Source: Bacillota bacterium
GTDB taxonomy: Bacteria > Bacillota > Clostridia > Lutisporales > Lutisporaceae
Length of the DNA stretch: 16,725 bases
Assembly (NCBI GenBank): GCA_023230985.1
Contig: JALNWH010000036.1
Coordinates: forward strand, 1 to 16,725
Reading direction: 5' to 3'
Below are positions 6,193 to 12,632 of this stretch, one piece after another. Every line of letters begins with the position of its first letter. Position 1 is the first letter of the stretch. The notes beneath the pieces are model-generated. The model saw nothing but the letters and a program-made list of their open reading frames with translations. It ran no database searches and was not told the DNA's origin. A program made the translations under genes and the position numbers.

Positions 6193-6298
6193 AAACTACC
6201 GATAATATTTGATTTTAGTCGGTAGTTTGATGTTGACATCTATTTGTTTTTTTGGTACATTTACATTAAAACACCGATACTTTTATCTTTGCGTCGGT
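6193..6298 (+). promoter_or_regulatory. abiE promoter bracketed by two inverted-repeat operators
   Basis: Promoter: TTGACA (6233-6238), 17-bp spacer, TACATT (6256-6261). Operator 1: AAACTACCGA (6193-6202) and its exact complement TCGGTAGTTT (6219-6228), ending 4 bp before the -35. Operator 2: ACCGA (6273-6277) and TCGGT (6294-6298), just past the expected start of transcription. Both have the core ACCGA-N16-TCGGT and lie 75 bp apart, about seven helical turns. In studied AbiE systems, AbiEi represses its own operon by binding two inverted repeats cooperatively, so these are very likely the AbiEi sites. Confidence 0.82.
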
Positions 6299-6316
6299 AA
6301 TTTAGTGGTGATATAA

Positions 6317-6910
6317 ATGGAAATAAAAAAACTTGAAGTAGCATTTGCTAATAATTGTGGAGTTCTTAAGACTTCACAACTAAAAGAACTGAAAATTGAT
6401 TCTCGTAGAATAAATAGTCTTATTAAAAATGGAATTATTGAGAGAATAACAACTGGATACTATCGTCTTAGTTCTGACAATACAAGTGAAGCAGCTATTA
6501 TTTCACGTCTTTTTCCTGACGGTGCCCTATGGCATAATACTGCTCTTTTTTATTATGGTTATAGTGACAGAACACCCATGGAGTGGGATATCATAATAAG
6601 TAAGAATGCTTCACCGTCTAGATTCAATATAGAGTATCCATACGTAAAACCGTTTTTTGTTACACCAGCCCGCCTATCTTATGGTGTAACCACAATAGAG
6701 ATAGACGGTTGTGCTCTCAATATTTTTGATCGTGATAGGCTCATCTGCGAATGCCTTAAATATGAATCGGAAATGGATAGAGAGACTTTTAATAAGGCTA
6801 TCCAAGCCTATCTAGGTGACCCTAAGAAAAATATAAAAAATCTCATAAATTATGCAAAAAGAAGAAAGGTGCTTAATCGAGTACATGATGTGATAGGAGT
6901 GTGGCTTTAA
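6317..6910 (+). CDS. abiEi: AbiEi-type antitoxin and transcriptional repressor
   Basis: A 197-residue protein of the AbiEi antitoxin family. An N-terminal winged helix-turn-helix covers about residues 1-55 (NCGVLKTSQLKELKI, SRRINSLIKNGIIERI, TTGYYRL), which binds the operator repeats. The following domain (about 60-197) contains the family's ALWHNTALFYYG and a LICECLKYESEMDRETFNKA region and neutralises the toxin, in studied cases without direct protein binding (type IV system). GGTGA lies just ahead of the ATG. The stop codon overlaps the abiEii start as TAATG, so translation is coupled. The frame is intact, in contrast with the neighbouring integrase, parB and parA remnants, which points to continued selection. 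Confidence 0.92.
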   Translation: MEIKKLEVAFANNCGVLKTSQLKELKIDSRRINSLIKNGIIERITTGYYRLSSDNTSEAAIISRLFPDGALWHNTALFYYGYSDRTPMEWDIIISKNASPSRFNIEYPYVKPFFVTPARLSYGVTTIEIDGCALNIFDRDRLICECLKYESEMDRETFNKAIQAYLGDPKKNIKNLINYAKRRKVLNRVHDVIGVWL

Positions 6911-7812
6911 TGGATATAGGCGCTTCAATTCTTGCAAAATTAAAAAACAAGTCACAAAGTTCTGGTATGTCTTATCAGATTCATTTACGTTTGTTCTGTC
7001 AGGAAGAATTTTTAAGGAGACTTTCTCTTTCAAAATATGTTGATAATCTAATTTTGAAGGGTGGTCTGTTTATTTTTACCTTAAGTGGGTTTGAAAGCCG
7101 AGTTACCATAGATATTGATTTCCTTTTAAAACAGATACCGTGTAGTATGGATGAGGTAGAAAAAATTGTTGCTGAGATTATTAATACCACCAGTGGCAAT
7201 GATTTCGTAACATTTGAAATCAACGGAATAAAAGAGATTGCTCTCCAAAGAAAATATAAGGGAGCCAGTTTTAAACTTATTGGGAAAATAAAGAATACGA
7301 AAACTCCCTTTATTATAGACTTTGGAATTGGTGATGTTATTGTACCAAAAGCAGAAAAACGTAGGATTCCTACCCAACTTGATAGCTTTACTTCACCAGA
7401 AATTAGTACATACTCCCTTGAAAGTACAGTAGCTGAGAAATTTGATGCTATACTGGAAAGAATGGAACTAACTAGCCGTCTGAAGGACTATTATGACATT
7501 TACTATATAATCCAAACTTTTGATTTTGAAGGGCGTAAATTACAAGAAGCTATCATGCAGACATTAGAAACAAGAGGTACTAACTATGAGCGAAATAGCT
7601 TTAAGGAAATCATAGACTTTGCAAACAATGAGGCCATGTTAATTAAGTGGCAGCAATTTATTAAGCGCACTAAGTTACCAGATATAAGCTTCAGTGAAGT
7701 GATAACCTTATTAAATAGTTTTCTTGGTGATATTTGGAATGCTATTATCAATGAGGATGAATGGTTTAAAAATTGGAGTTGCTTGGATTCATCATGGTAT
7801 AGCAATAACTAG
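6910..7812 (+). CDS. abiEii: AbiEii-type nucleotidyltransferase toxin
   Basis: A 300-residue protein of the AbiEii/AbiGii (DUF1814, MenT-like) family, DNA-polymerase-beta-type nucleotidyltransferases that stop growth; mycobacterial relatives add nucleotides to the 3' end of tRNAs. All family motifs are present: GG (51-52) in LKGGLFIF, the metal-binding D-x-D (D68, D70) in TIDIDF, a strand with FIIDFGIGD (about 134-142), and the helix motif VAEKFDAILER plus SRLKDYYDIYYI (K177, R190, K192, D193, D196). The ATG at 6910 is used because AGGAG (6895-6899) is 10 nt away; the GTG at 6901 directly abuts that site. The intact active site suggests a functional toxin. In other hosts AbiE aborts phage infection and stabilises mobile elements. 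Confidence 0.93.
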   Translation: MDIGASILAKLKNKSQSSGMSYQIHLRLFCQEEFLRRLSLSKYVDNLILKGGLFIFTLSGFESRVTIDIDFLLKQIPCSMDEVEKIVAEIINTTSGNDFVTFEINGIKEIALQRKYKGASFKLIGKIKNTKTPFIIDFGIGDVIVPKAEKRRIPTQLDSFTSPEISTYSLESTVAEKFDAILERMELTSRLKDYYDIYYIIQTFDFEGRKLQEAIMQTLETRGTNYERNSFKEIIDFANNEAMLIKWQQFIKRTKLPDISFSEVITLLNSFLGDIWNAIINEDEWFKNWSCLDSSWYSNN

Positions 7813-8100
7813 TAAGATATTAAGGCAAAAAAGCCTTTAGTTCTCTCCAAAAACTTCATCATATATCTTATAATTTCGGTGCCATAAGGGTTCCAGTTTT
7901 CTCCTAGTTCTCTCCTTTTTCCAAAAAAGTAGTCCTTTTTGGTCAAAAAACAGCTTTTTCTGGACCTATTCGAACTCATGGCTTTCAGCTGTTTTTTAAT
8001 GATTTAATCTGCGTAATACCTTGGAAAACACGGTTTTTATCTTCTGGTATAATACCCCAAGTTATGATAAAATCATCTAAAGTGTGCGTAAGAGAGTGGT
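7813..8100. other. Right-end non-coding stretch of the element
   Basis: No recognisable gene. It holds the hairpins named in the terminator entry, a 56-codon minus-strand frame (7809-7979) without a recognised product, and an extended -10-like TGGTATAAT (8045-8053) on the plus strand that could drive transcription toward the SLH operon. The end at about 8100 is set by the start of the attR repeat. Confidence 0.5.
7945..7997 (+). terminator. Possible terminator of the abiE operon
   Basis: AAAAAACAGCT (7945-7955) is exactly complementary to AGCTGTTTTTT (7987-7997), with a 31-nt loop. Placed about 135 bp after abiEii and ending in six T, it may act as a bidirectional terminator. A weaker hairpin (AAGGC-A6-GCCTT, 7822-7837) lies closer to the gene but lacks a T run. 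Confidence 0.45.
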
Positions 8101-8156
8101 CTCGAAAACTACTACACCATAAGGTGCTGGGAGTTCGAATTTCCCCTTCTCCGCCA
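8101..8156 (+). repeat. attR: displaced 3' end of the original tRNA-Ser
   Basis: It matches 4804-4859 at 50 of 56 positions without gaps. All six differences are transitions with G or C in the intact tRNA and A or T here (three G to A, three C to T), as expected of a copy released from selection in an AT-rich genome. The acceptor 5' strand and D arm are absent, so it is not a working tRNA. Confidence 0.9.
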
Positions 8157-8172
8157 GAATTTCTATCGTAAG

Positions 8173-8204
8173 AAGTCGGTTGTTTTTGCAGTCGGCTTAT
8201 TTTA
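8173..8204 (+). terminator. Probable original terminator of tRNA-Ser, now displaced
   Basis: AAGTCGGTTG (8173-8182) pairs with CAGTCGGCTT (8189-8198) using three G-T pairs, followed by ATTTTA. Its position 17 bp after attR fits the host terminator that followed the tRNA before integration. Confidence 0.45.
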
Positions 8205-8261
8205 CTATGATAATGTTTACAGGTTTTGCACAATAAGCAATAGAAAGGAATGTGATAATCA

Positions 8262-8849
8262 ATGAAAAGAAAGATTACAAGTATCGTTATAATAGTCCTT
8301 CTCATAAATAGCTTTGCCATTACTGCAAATGCAGGGACAAGTTTTCCGGATGTTGATGATGATGCCGAATATGCCTGGGCAGTTGAATTGACAAAAAATA
8401 TGGGGCTTTTTAAGGGAGACGAGAATGGGAATTTTAATCCATACTCCGGGATTACTCGTGCTGAATTTGCAACTGTTGTGTGCAGAATGATGGTTGGTGA
8501 GTTTGTGGATACACACTCATCAAGAATAGGATTTAGCGATGTTCCACCTACCCATTGGGCCTTCAAATATATAACATGGGCTTATGAAAACGGAATTGTA
8601 AGCGGATATGGAAACGATGTATTTGGGCCAAACGACCCTGTTACATATGAACAGGCAATCAAGATGCTTCTCTGTGCAGTTGGATGTGAAGACGAAGCTC
8701 TTGATACAGGTGGATGGCCATACGGGTATATAACCGTAGCCGAGAAACTCGGAATTTTGATCGGGGTGGAGAACACTTTTGGGGAGAGCATAACAAGATC
8801 AAATATTGCAGTACTAATAGGCAATTTGGACAGTGTCAATTTTGGCTAA
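8262..8849 (+). CDS. Secreted three-SLH-motif protein
   Basis: A 195-residue protein. Signal peptide: MKRK followed by a hydrophobic core and likely cleavage after ANA (residue 24). The rest is almost only S-layer homology motifs: SLH1 about 28-75 (FPDVDDDAEYAWAVE, then FNPYSGITRAEFATVVCRM), SLH2 about 91-138 (FSDVPPTHWAFKYITWAYEN, FGPNDPVTYEQAIKML), and a degenerate SLH3 about 152-188 (YITVAEKLGIL, ITRSNIAVLIGN). Three SLH motifs form the trimer-like unit that binds pyruvylated secondary cell-wall polymer, so the protein should stay on the cell wall. It has no catalytic domain. It is 14 bp from the downstream CHAP gene and likely cotranscribed; it could anchor or present that partner. AAAGGA lies about 12 nt before the ATG. 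Confidence 0.9.
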   Translation: MKRKITSIVIIVLLINSFAITANAGTSFPDVDDDAEYAWAVELTKNMGLFKGDENGNFNPYSGITRAEFATVVCRMMVGEFVDTHSSRIGFSDVPPTHWAFKYITWAYENGIVSGYGNDVFGPNDPVTYEQAIKMLLCAVGCEDEALDTGGWPYGYITVAEKLGILIGVENTFGESITRSNIAVLIGNLDSVNFG

Positions 8850-8863
8850 TAGGAGGGGTATAA

Positions 8864-11026
8864 ATGAAAAACACAGTTTTTTTGATTCTTGTGATGCTTG
8901 TACTTTTTTTCGTACTTGGGGGTACAGCATTTGCAGAGGGATATTCTGTCTCAAATATTGATTCTTATGTCGGAAAAAGTATTGTGGATTTTAATTATAA
9001 GTACAATAAAGATGCTAGGGTAAAAAATTATCAGCCTTATTTCGAGCGATATACAGGCAGAGCATCTCCGCAATGTGTTGGTTATGTTTACGCTCGATTA
9101 GAGGAAAAACTCAATGTTTCGCCGGGATTCAGTTCCGGGGCGGGTGCAAAAGATATACCCATCAATGCACCTAATGGGAAAACCATTACTTCGCATACTT
9201 CCGGGAAAAGCTATACGATAAGAGTATATAAAAATGATAAGGGAAGTCATATCACATCGAATTCTTTTGTCAGTTTTGGGGCTACAAGCAATAATCCGCA
9301 TGGCCATGTGATATACGTTGAGGAAGTAATAAAGGGACAAGTATACTATACAGAAGGTGGCGGCAACTATTATAAAAATGGGAGTAACGGAACACTAAAG
9401 AAGTTGGGTTTGGAAAAATTTATTTCATCAGCTTATAGTGGTGCATATGTGGGGACCGTTGTATTTGAATCATCTATTCCCTCTTGCCCTCATACTTACA
9501 ACAACAAAGGTGTCTGCACTTCCTGTGGTGATGCATATCCTTATGCAGTCGTAAATAGTGCATTCACTTGTAAAATTACTAATTCGGCTGCATCTAAAGC
9601 TGCTCCTTATGGGGCATACGATACAATAAGAACTATACCGACAGGTAATATAGCTTCCGTTGTTGCTTACACCGTCAATCACTATGGAAACACATGGTAT
9701 AAAACAACTCAAGGAGACTGGATTTGCAGTGACCGCTGTGAAAAAACAACAGAGAAACCTGTATTGACTATCGCTGGCAGGACAATTCCAACTAGCCTAT
9801 CTGTTGGTGACAGCTTTGGCGTTCGCGGTACCATTTCTACAAGTTGCGGCAAGATTACATCGGTGTACGGAGCAATCATAAATTCATCCGGGACAGTTGT
9901 GCAATCTGGGAGCTATACACCTAATGTAGCAACGCATAATTTACAAAACTCCATGAATAATGATTTGACTTTTGGTAAGCTTCCTGTAGGTTCTTACATT
10001 TACAAGGTTACTGCCACTGCGACTAATGGAGGTCAAAGCGCTTCTTCTACGTTTATTAATTCTAGTTTTACGGTAGTATCTACATCAAGTACTGTGACGA
10101 TTAAGTACAATACAAACGGTGGCAACGATGCGCCTGCAAGCCACAGCGTGCCCAAGGGAAGTGACGGTTTTGTGGAATTTGTGCTTTCGGCTACGATTCC
10201 TACCAAGAGCGGATATACTTTCTTGGGATGGCGTCTGAATGATAGTATGTCATATGGCATAGACAGCCCCGGCCAAAGCATTTCCATTGGTTTAGATAAT
10301 ACAACAAGCAATACAACCTTGACGTATTATGCCCAATGGGAAGAAACAGCTACCACATATACACTAACTTATGATGCAAGCGGCGGAACGGGTGCGCCAC
10401 AAAGTCAAACAGTAAAAGCCATGGATTATTGGACAGTCAGTTCCATTATACCTACAAGGCCAGGATATGCTTTTGCCGGTTGGGCAGATGGGGCTGGAGC
10501 ATACCACGTGCTATGGAATCAAAATCAGCAATTAATGGCAAAAAGTGATAAAACGATTTACGCTGTATGGCGCAAGATTCCGAAGCCGTCCATAGATCCT
10601 CCAACATTAGAGGTCTACAAATTAGATGCAGGATGGATTGATATGGCCACAAAGAGAATCGGAGGGGCAGGAAGCAGTGAAAAACGCCAATATGATGTTT
10701 TTTTTGGTGTTGAATATAAAGTTATGTGCAGTAAAGCGATTGATAGATATGGTATAGAAATATTTGATAGCCAAGAAAACTTAATGTTTACTATACCTAA
10801 GGAACCTGCATCATCTGCAGAAACTTGGATAAGTGAAAAAACAAATATCTACAAACTCTCCTATGTTGATAATGAAGGAAAGGTGGAAAATTCGTCACAT
10901 ATTCCCCTTTATACTACGTTGGAAAAGGATTCGATATATTATTGGCGAATATATTTTATATGCGAAGGTCAAAGAGCTGAAACGGACATGCAATTGTTTA
11001 TTTTTACCATAGAAGAAGGATACTGA
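8864..11026 (+). CDS. Secreted CHAP-domain protein with InlB B-repeats
   Basis: A 720-residue exported protein; signal peptide 1-24 (cleavage after AFA). CHAP-like cysteine peptidase/amidase domain at about 30-203, with Cys71 in SPQCVGYVYAR, His148 in NNPHGHVIYVEE and Glu164 in YYTEGGGNYY as the probable catalytic set; such domains cut peptidoglycan cross-bridges or stem peptides. Then a zinc-ribbon-like stretch CPH-x7-C-x2-C (208-221), an SH3-like segment (about 226-292, with GNTWYKT), an Ig-like region (about 300-405), two InlB/Listeria-Bacteroides B-repeats (about 411-493 and 498-570, with NTNGG...SGYTFLGW and DASGG...PGYAFAGW), and an unassigned C-terminal ~145 residues. There is no SLH or sortase motif in the protein itself; the upstream gene codes for a stand-alone SLH protein. 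A strong AGGAGGGG precedes the ATG. Role probably in wall remodelling or surface contact. Confidence 0.87.
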   Translation: MKNTVFLILVMLVLFFVLGGTAFAEGYSVSNIDSYVGKSIVDFNYKYNKDARVKNYQPYFERYTGRASPQCVGYVYARLEEKLNVSPGFSSGAGAKDIPINAPNGKTITSHTSGKSYTIRVYKNDKGSHITSNSFVSFGATSNNPHGHVIYVEEVIKGQVYYTEGGGNYYKNGSNGTLKKLGLEKFISSAYSGAYVGTVVFESSIPSCPHTYNNKGVCTSCGDAYPYAVVNSAFTCKITNSAASKAAPYGAYDTIRTIPTGNIASVVAYTVNHYGNTWYKTTQGDWICSDRCEKTTEKPVLTIAGRTIPTSLSVGDSFGVRGTISTSCGKITSVYGAIINSSGTVVQSGSYTPNVATHNLQNSMNNDLTFGKLPVGSYIYKVTATATNGGQSASSTFINSSFTVVSTSSTVTIKYNTNGGNDAPASHSVPKGSDGFVEFVLSATIPTKSGYTFLGWRLNDSMSYGIDSPGQSISIGLDNTTSNTTLTYYAQWEETATTYTLTYDASGGTGAPQSQTVKAMDYWTVSSIIPTRPGYAFAGWADGAGAYHVLWNQNQQLMAKSDKTIYAVWRKIPKPSIDPPTLEVYKLDAGWIDMATKRIGGAGSSEKRQYDVFFGVEYKVMCSKAIDRYGIEIFDSQENLMFTIPKEPASSAETWISEKTNIYKLSYVDNEGKVENSSHIPLYTTLEKDSIYYWRIYFICEGQRAETDMQLFIFTIEEGY

Positions 11027-11112
11027 TATTTATTACTTATATCTGATTTAGAAAAAGTGATAAGCTTTATATAAATAGATTTTATAAGAACAAATAATAA
11101 GAAGGTGGTCAT

Positions 11113-11721
11113 ATGATATATTTATTTCAAGGTTTTTTGTTAGGTTTGGCTTATGTAGCACCTATAGGAATGCAAAATATATATGTAATAAATTCGGCTA
11201 TCAGATCAAGAAAGCTCAGGGCCTATCAGGTGGCTTTTATAACAGCGTTTTTTGATATTTCTTTGGCATTAGCCTGTTTTTTTGGTGTAGGTTTGATAAT
11301 GGACAAGGTACCTTCACTTAGGTATTTTATTATGGCAGTGGGTTCCGTTGCTGTTATTTACATAGGTTATAGTCTTATTAAATCTATTCCAAGTATTGAT
11401 GAGGAGGTAGATGTAGATCAACCCATAGTAAAAGTGGTATGGATGTGCTTTGTTGTTACTTGGCTTAACCCTCAGGCCCTTATTGACGGGTCCCTTTTAT
11501 TAGGAGGTTATAAGGCATCTTTACCTTACTTTGCATCAAGGCTTTTTATTTCCGGGGTGGCAACAGCATCGCTTAGTTGGTTTTTGATTCTCACTACTAT
11601 AATAATAGTGTTTAAAAAGGCTATAGGTGAAAAAATATTGAGATATATTAATATAGTCTGTGGAATTATCATTGTTTTTTATGGATTGAAATTAGGATAT
11701 AGCTTTATAAATGTGTTTTGA
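11113..11721 (+). CDS. LysE/ArgO-family amino acid exporter
   Basis: A 202-residue, six-helix membrane protein of the LysE superfamily, which exports basic amino acids such as lysine or arginine. The N-terminus GFLLGLAYVAPIGMQNIYVI is the LysE/ArgO signature (GxxxGxxLxxPIGxQN). A helix with FITAFFDISLALACFFGVG follows, then TWLNPQALIDGSLLLGG, corresponding to the conserved WLNPHxYLD segment. Length fits the family. AAGGTGG sits 4 nt before the ATG. Lys/Arg specificity is inferred from family resemblance only. No LysG-type regulator is adjacent. It is probably its own transcript. Confidence 0.9.
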   Translation: MIYLFQGFLLGLAYVAPIGMQNIYVINSAIRSRKLRAYQVAFITAFFDISLALACFFGVGLIMDKVPSLRYFIMAVGSVAVIYIGYSLIKSIPSIDEEVDVDQPIVKVVWMCFVVTWLNPQALIDGSLLLGGYKASLPYFASRLFISGVATASLSWFLILTTIIIVFKKAIGEKILRYINIVCGIIIVFYGLKLGYSFINVF

Positions 11722-11890
11722 CAGAGCTACCGATTCCATACCAACATACAAAGCCCAAAAAAGGCGAAATAAAAGTCATAATAACTCAAAAAATCTTATT
11801 ATAAAATTATAAAGGGTTATGTAATAATTATTATAGTTATAGATTGAGTATCAAGAGATATTCTGAAAGGCAAAAAAAGGAGGGGTCTAA

Positions 11891-12412
11891 ATGCAAGAAA
11901 AAAGAATCATTGTAGTTTATAAATCGAAAACTGGATTTACAAAAAGGTACGCCAATTGGATAAAGGATGAGCTTAACTGCCGTATTATTCCCGTAGAAGA
12001 ATTTAATGCGACAAATATGTCATCCTATGACATTATTATATTTGGAGGGAGCTTACACACCGGTAAAATCATTGGAATAAATACTTTGAAAAACAGTCTT
12101 CCCACCTTGCCGGATAAAAGGATTATTGTATTTGCTATTGGAGCAATGCCACCAATAGAAGAGGAAATAAAAAAAGTTAGAAAGGACAACTCTTTGGATG
12201 ACATAGATTTTTTCTATTTCCAGGGTGGATTAAATTATGAAAAAATGGGCATCATGGACAGAGTATTAATGACAGGATTAAAAGGATTCCTAAGATTTAA
12301 AAGGAATAAGACTCAGATGGAACAAGACACCTATGAAGCTATAAAATCATCTTATGATCATTCAAGCCGGGAACAAATTAGACCTTTACTGGAATTTGTT
12401 AATGCCCGCTAA
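11891..12412 (+). CDS. Flavodoxin-domain protein (HemG-like, flavodoxin_5)
   Basis: A 173-residue protein with a flavodoxin fold. The FMN phosphate-binding loop is YKSKTGFTKRYA (residues 10-21), matching the flavodoxin T-G-x-T pattern, and the next FMN-contact loop is FGGSLHTGKI. The length and the region DRVLMTGLKGFLRFKRNKTQ resemble the long insertion-bearing HemG/flavodoxin_5 group; HemG itself oxidises protoporphyrinogen IX using FMN and menaquinone. In an anaerobic clostridium without adjacent heme genes, a generic FMN redox role is equally likely, so no symbol is given. The start follows a strong AAAGGAGGGG, 7 nt away. It converges on the response regulator gene. Confidence 0.82.
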   Translation: MQEKRIIVVYKSKTGFTKRYANWIKDELNCRIIPVEEFNATNMSSYDIIIFGGSLHTGKIIGINTLKNSLPTLPDKRIIVFAIGAMPPIEEEIKKVRKDNSLDDIDFFYFQGGLNYEKMGIMDRVLMTGLKGFLRFKRNKTQMEQDTYEAIKSSYDHSSREQIRPLLEFVNAR

Positions 12413-12439
12413 TTCAACATAAGAAAAGTTAGCAAATAA

Positions 12440-12539
12440 GTAAATCACACTGCAATTAGCGCTTGCAGTGTGAAATATAAGTTTTACACTCTTGAGGCTA
12501 ACCACATCATGTGGCGGTCTCTTTAACCATATTATAACA
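12440..12539 (-). other. Hairpin-rich interval with a minus-strand extended -10: possible small structured RNA
   Basis: Between two convergent genes. Minus-strand TGTTATAAT (12531-12539) is a perfect extended -10. Downstream on that strand come CCACAT-G-ATGTGG within GAGACC...AGCCTC, then TCACACTGCAA pairing exactly with TTGCAGTGTGA (12463-12473 with 12445-12455, loop 7). GTGTAAA after the first hairpin can alternatively pair with TTTcACAC, which overlaps the second. No reading frame is convincing. The second hairpin might simply terminate the flavodoxin transcript, though it lacks a T run. Confidence 0.4.
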
Positions 12540-12553
12540 CAAAATATAGAAAA

Positions 12554-12574
12554 ATAAACAACTTTTTTATTTAT
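12554..12574 (-). terminator. Weak A/T-rich hairpin after the response regulator gene
   Basis: On the minus strand ATAAATAA pairs with TTGTTTAT (one G-T pair), loop AAAAAG-like, then TTTTTCT. It is the only terminator candidate close to the regulator stop codon. Confidence 0.35.
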
Positions 12575-12632
12575 CATTATAATATTTCCGCAGCATCATT
12601 GTTGCAAGCTATTTAATAGATATTAATCTATG

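Larger units (their letters stand above)
4804..8156. mobile_element. Decayed integrative element in tRNA-Ser carrying an intact abiE module
   Basis: About 3.35 kb bounded by a 56-bp direct repeat: the 3' part of the tRNA-Ser gene and a diverged copy at 8101-8156. The content is typical of a tRNA-targeting integrative element: a tyrosine integrase pseudogene whose stop lies 15 bp from the tRNA end, followed by parB and parA remnants in the same orientation, then the AbiE toxin-antitoxin pair in the opposite orientation. Integrase, ParB and ParA are all broken by nonsense codons and deletions, so the element is no longer mobile by its own means. Conjugation and replication genes are absent, presumably deleted. 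The boundaries are inferred from the repeat, which is strong evidence; the history of deletions is inference. Confidence 0.88.

Noticed and set aside
7809..7979. 56-codon minus-strand frame starting MSSNRSRKSC and containing ENWNPYGTEIIRYM
   Set aside because: No recognised family, no clear ribosome site and partial overlap with a hairpin; it may be a remnant of an element gene, but this cannot be supported.
8101..8156. A second tRNA-Ser gene
   Set aside because: Only the anticodon loop to CCA part is present; the acceptor 5' strand and D arm are missing and stem positions have decayed.
7985..8566. Minus-strand 193-codon frame over attR and the SLH gene
   Set aside because: It is antisense to a clear SLH gene and to the tRNA fragment, and has no recognisable domain.
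12481..12530. IS200/IS605-type transposon end or CRISPR repeat
   Set aside because: The hairpins superficially suggest it, but there is no transposase, no repeat array and only one copy in the window.
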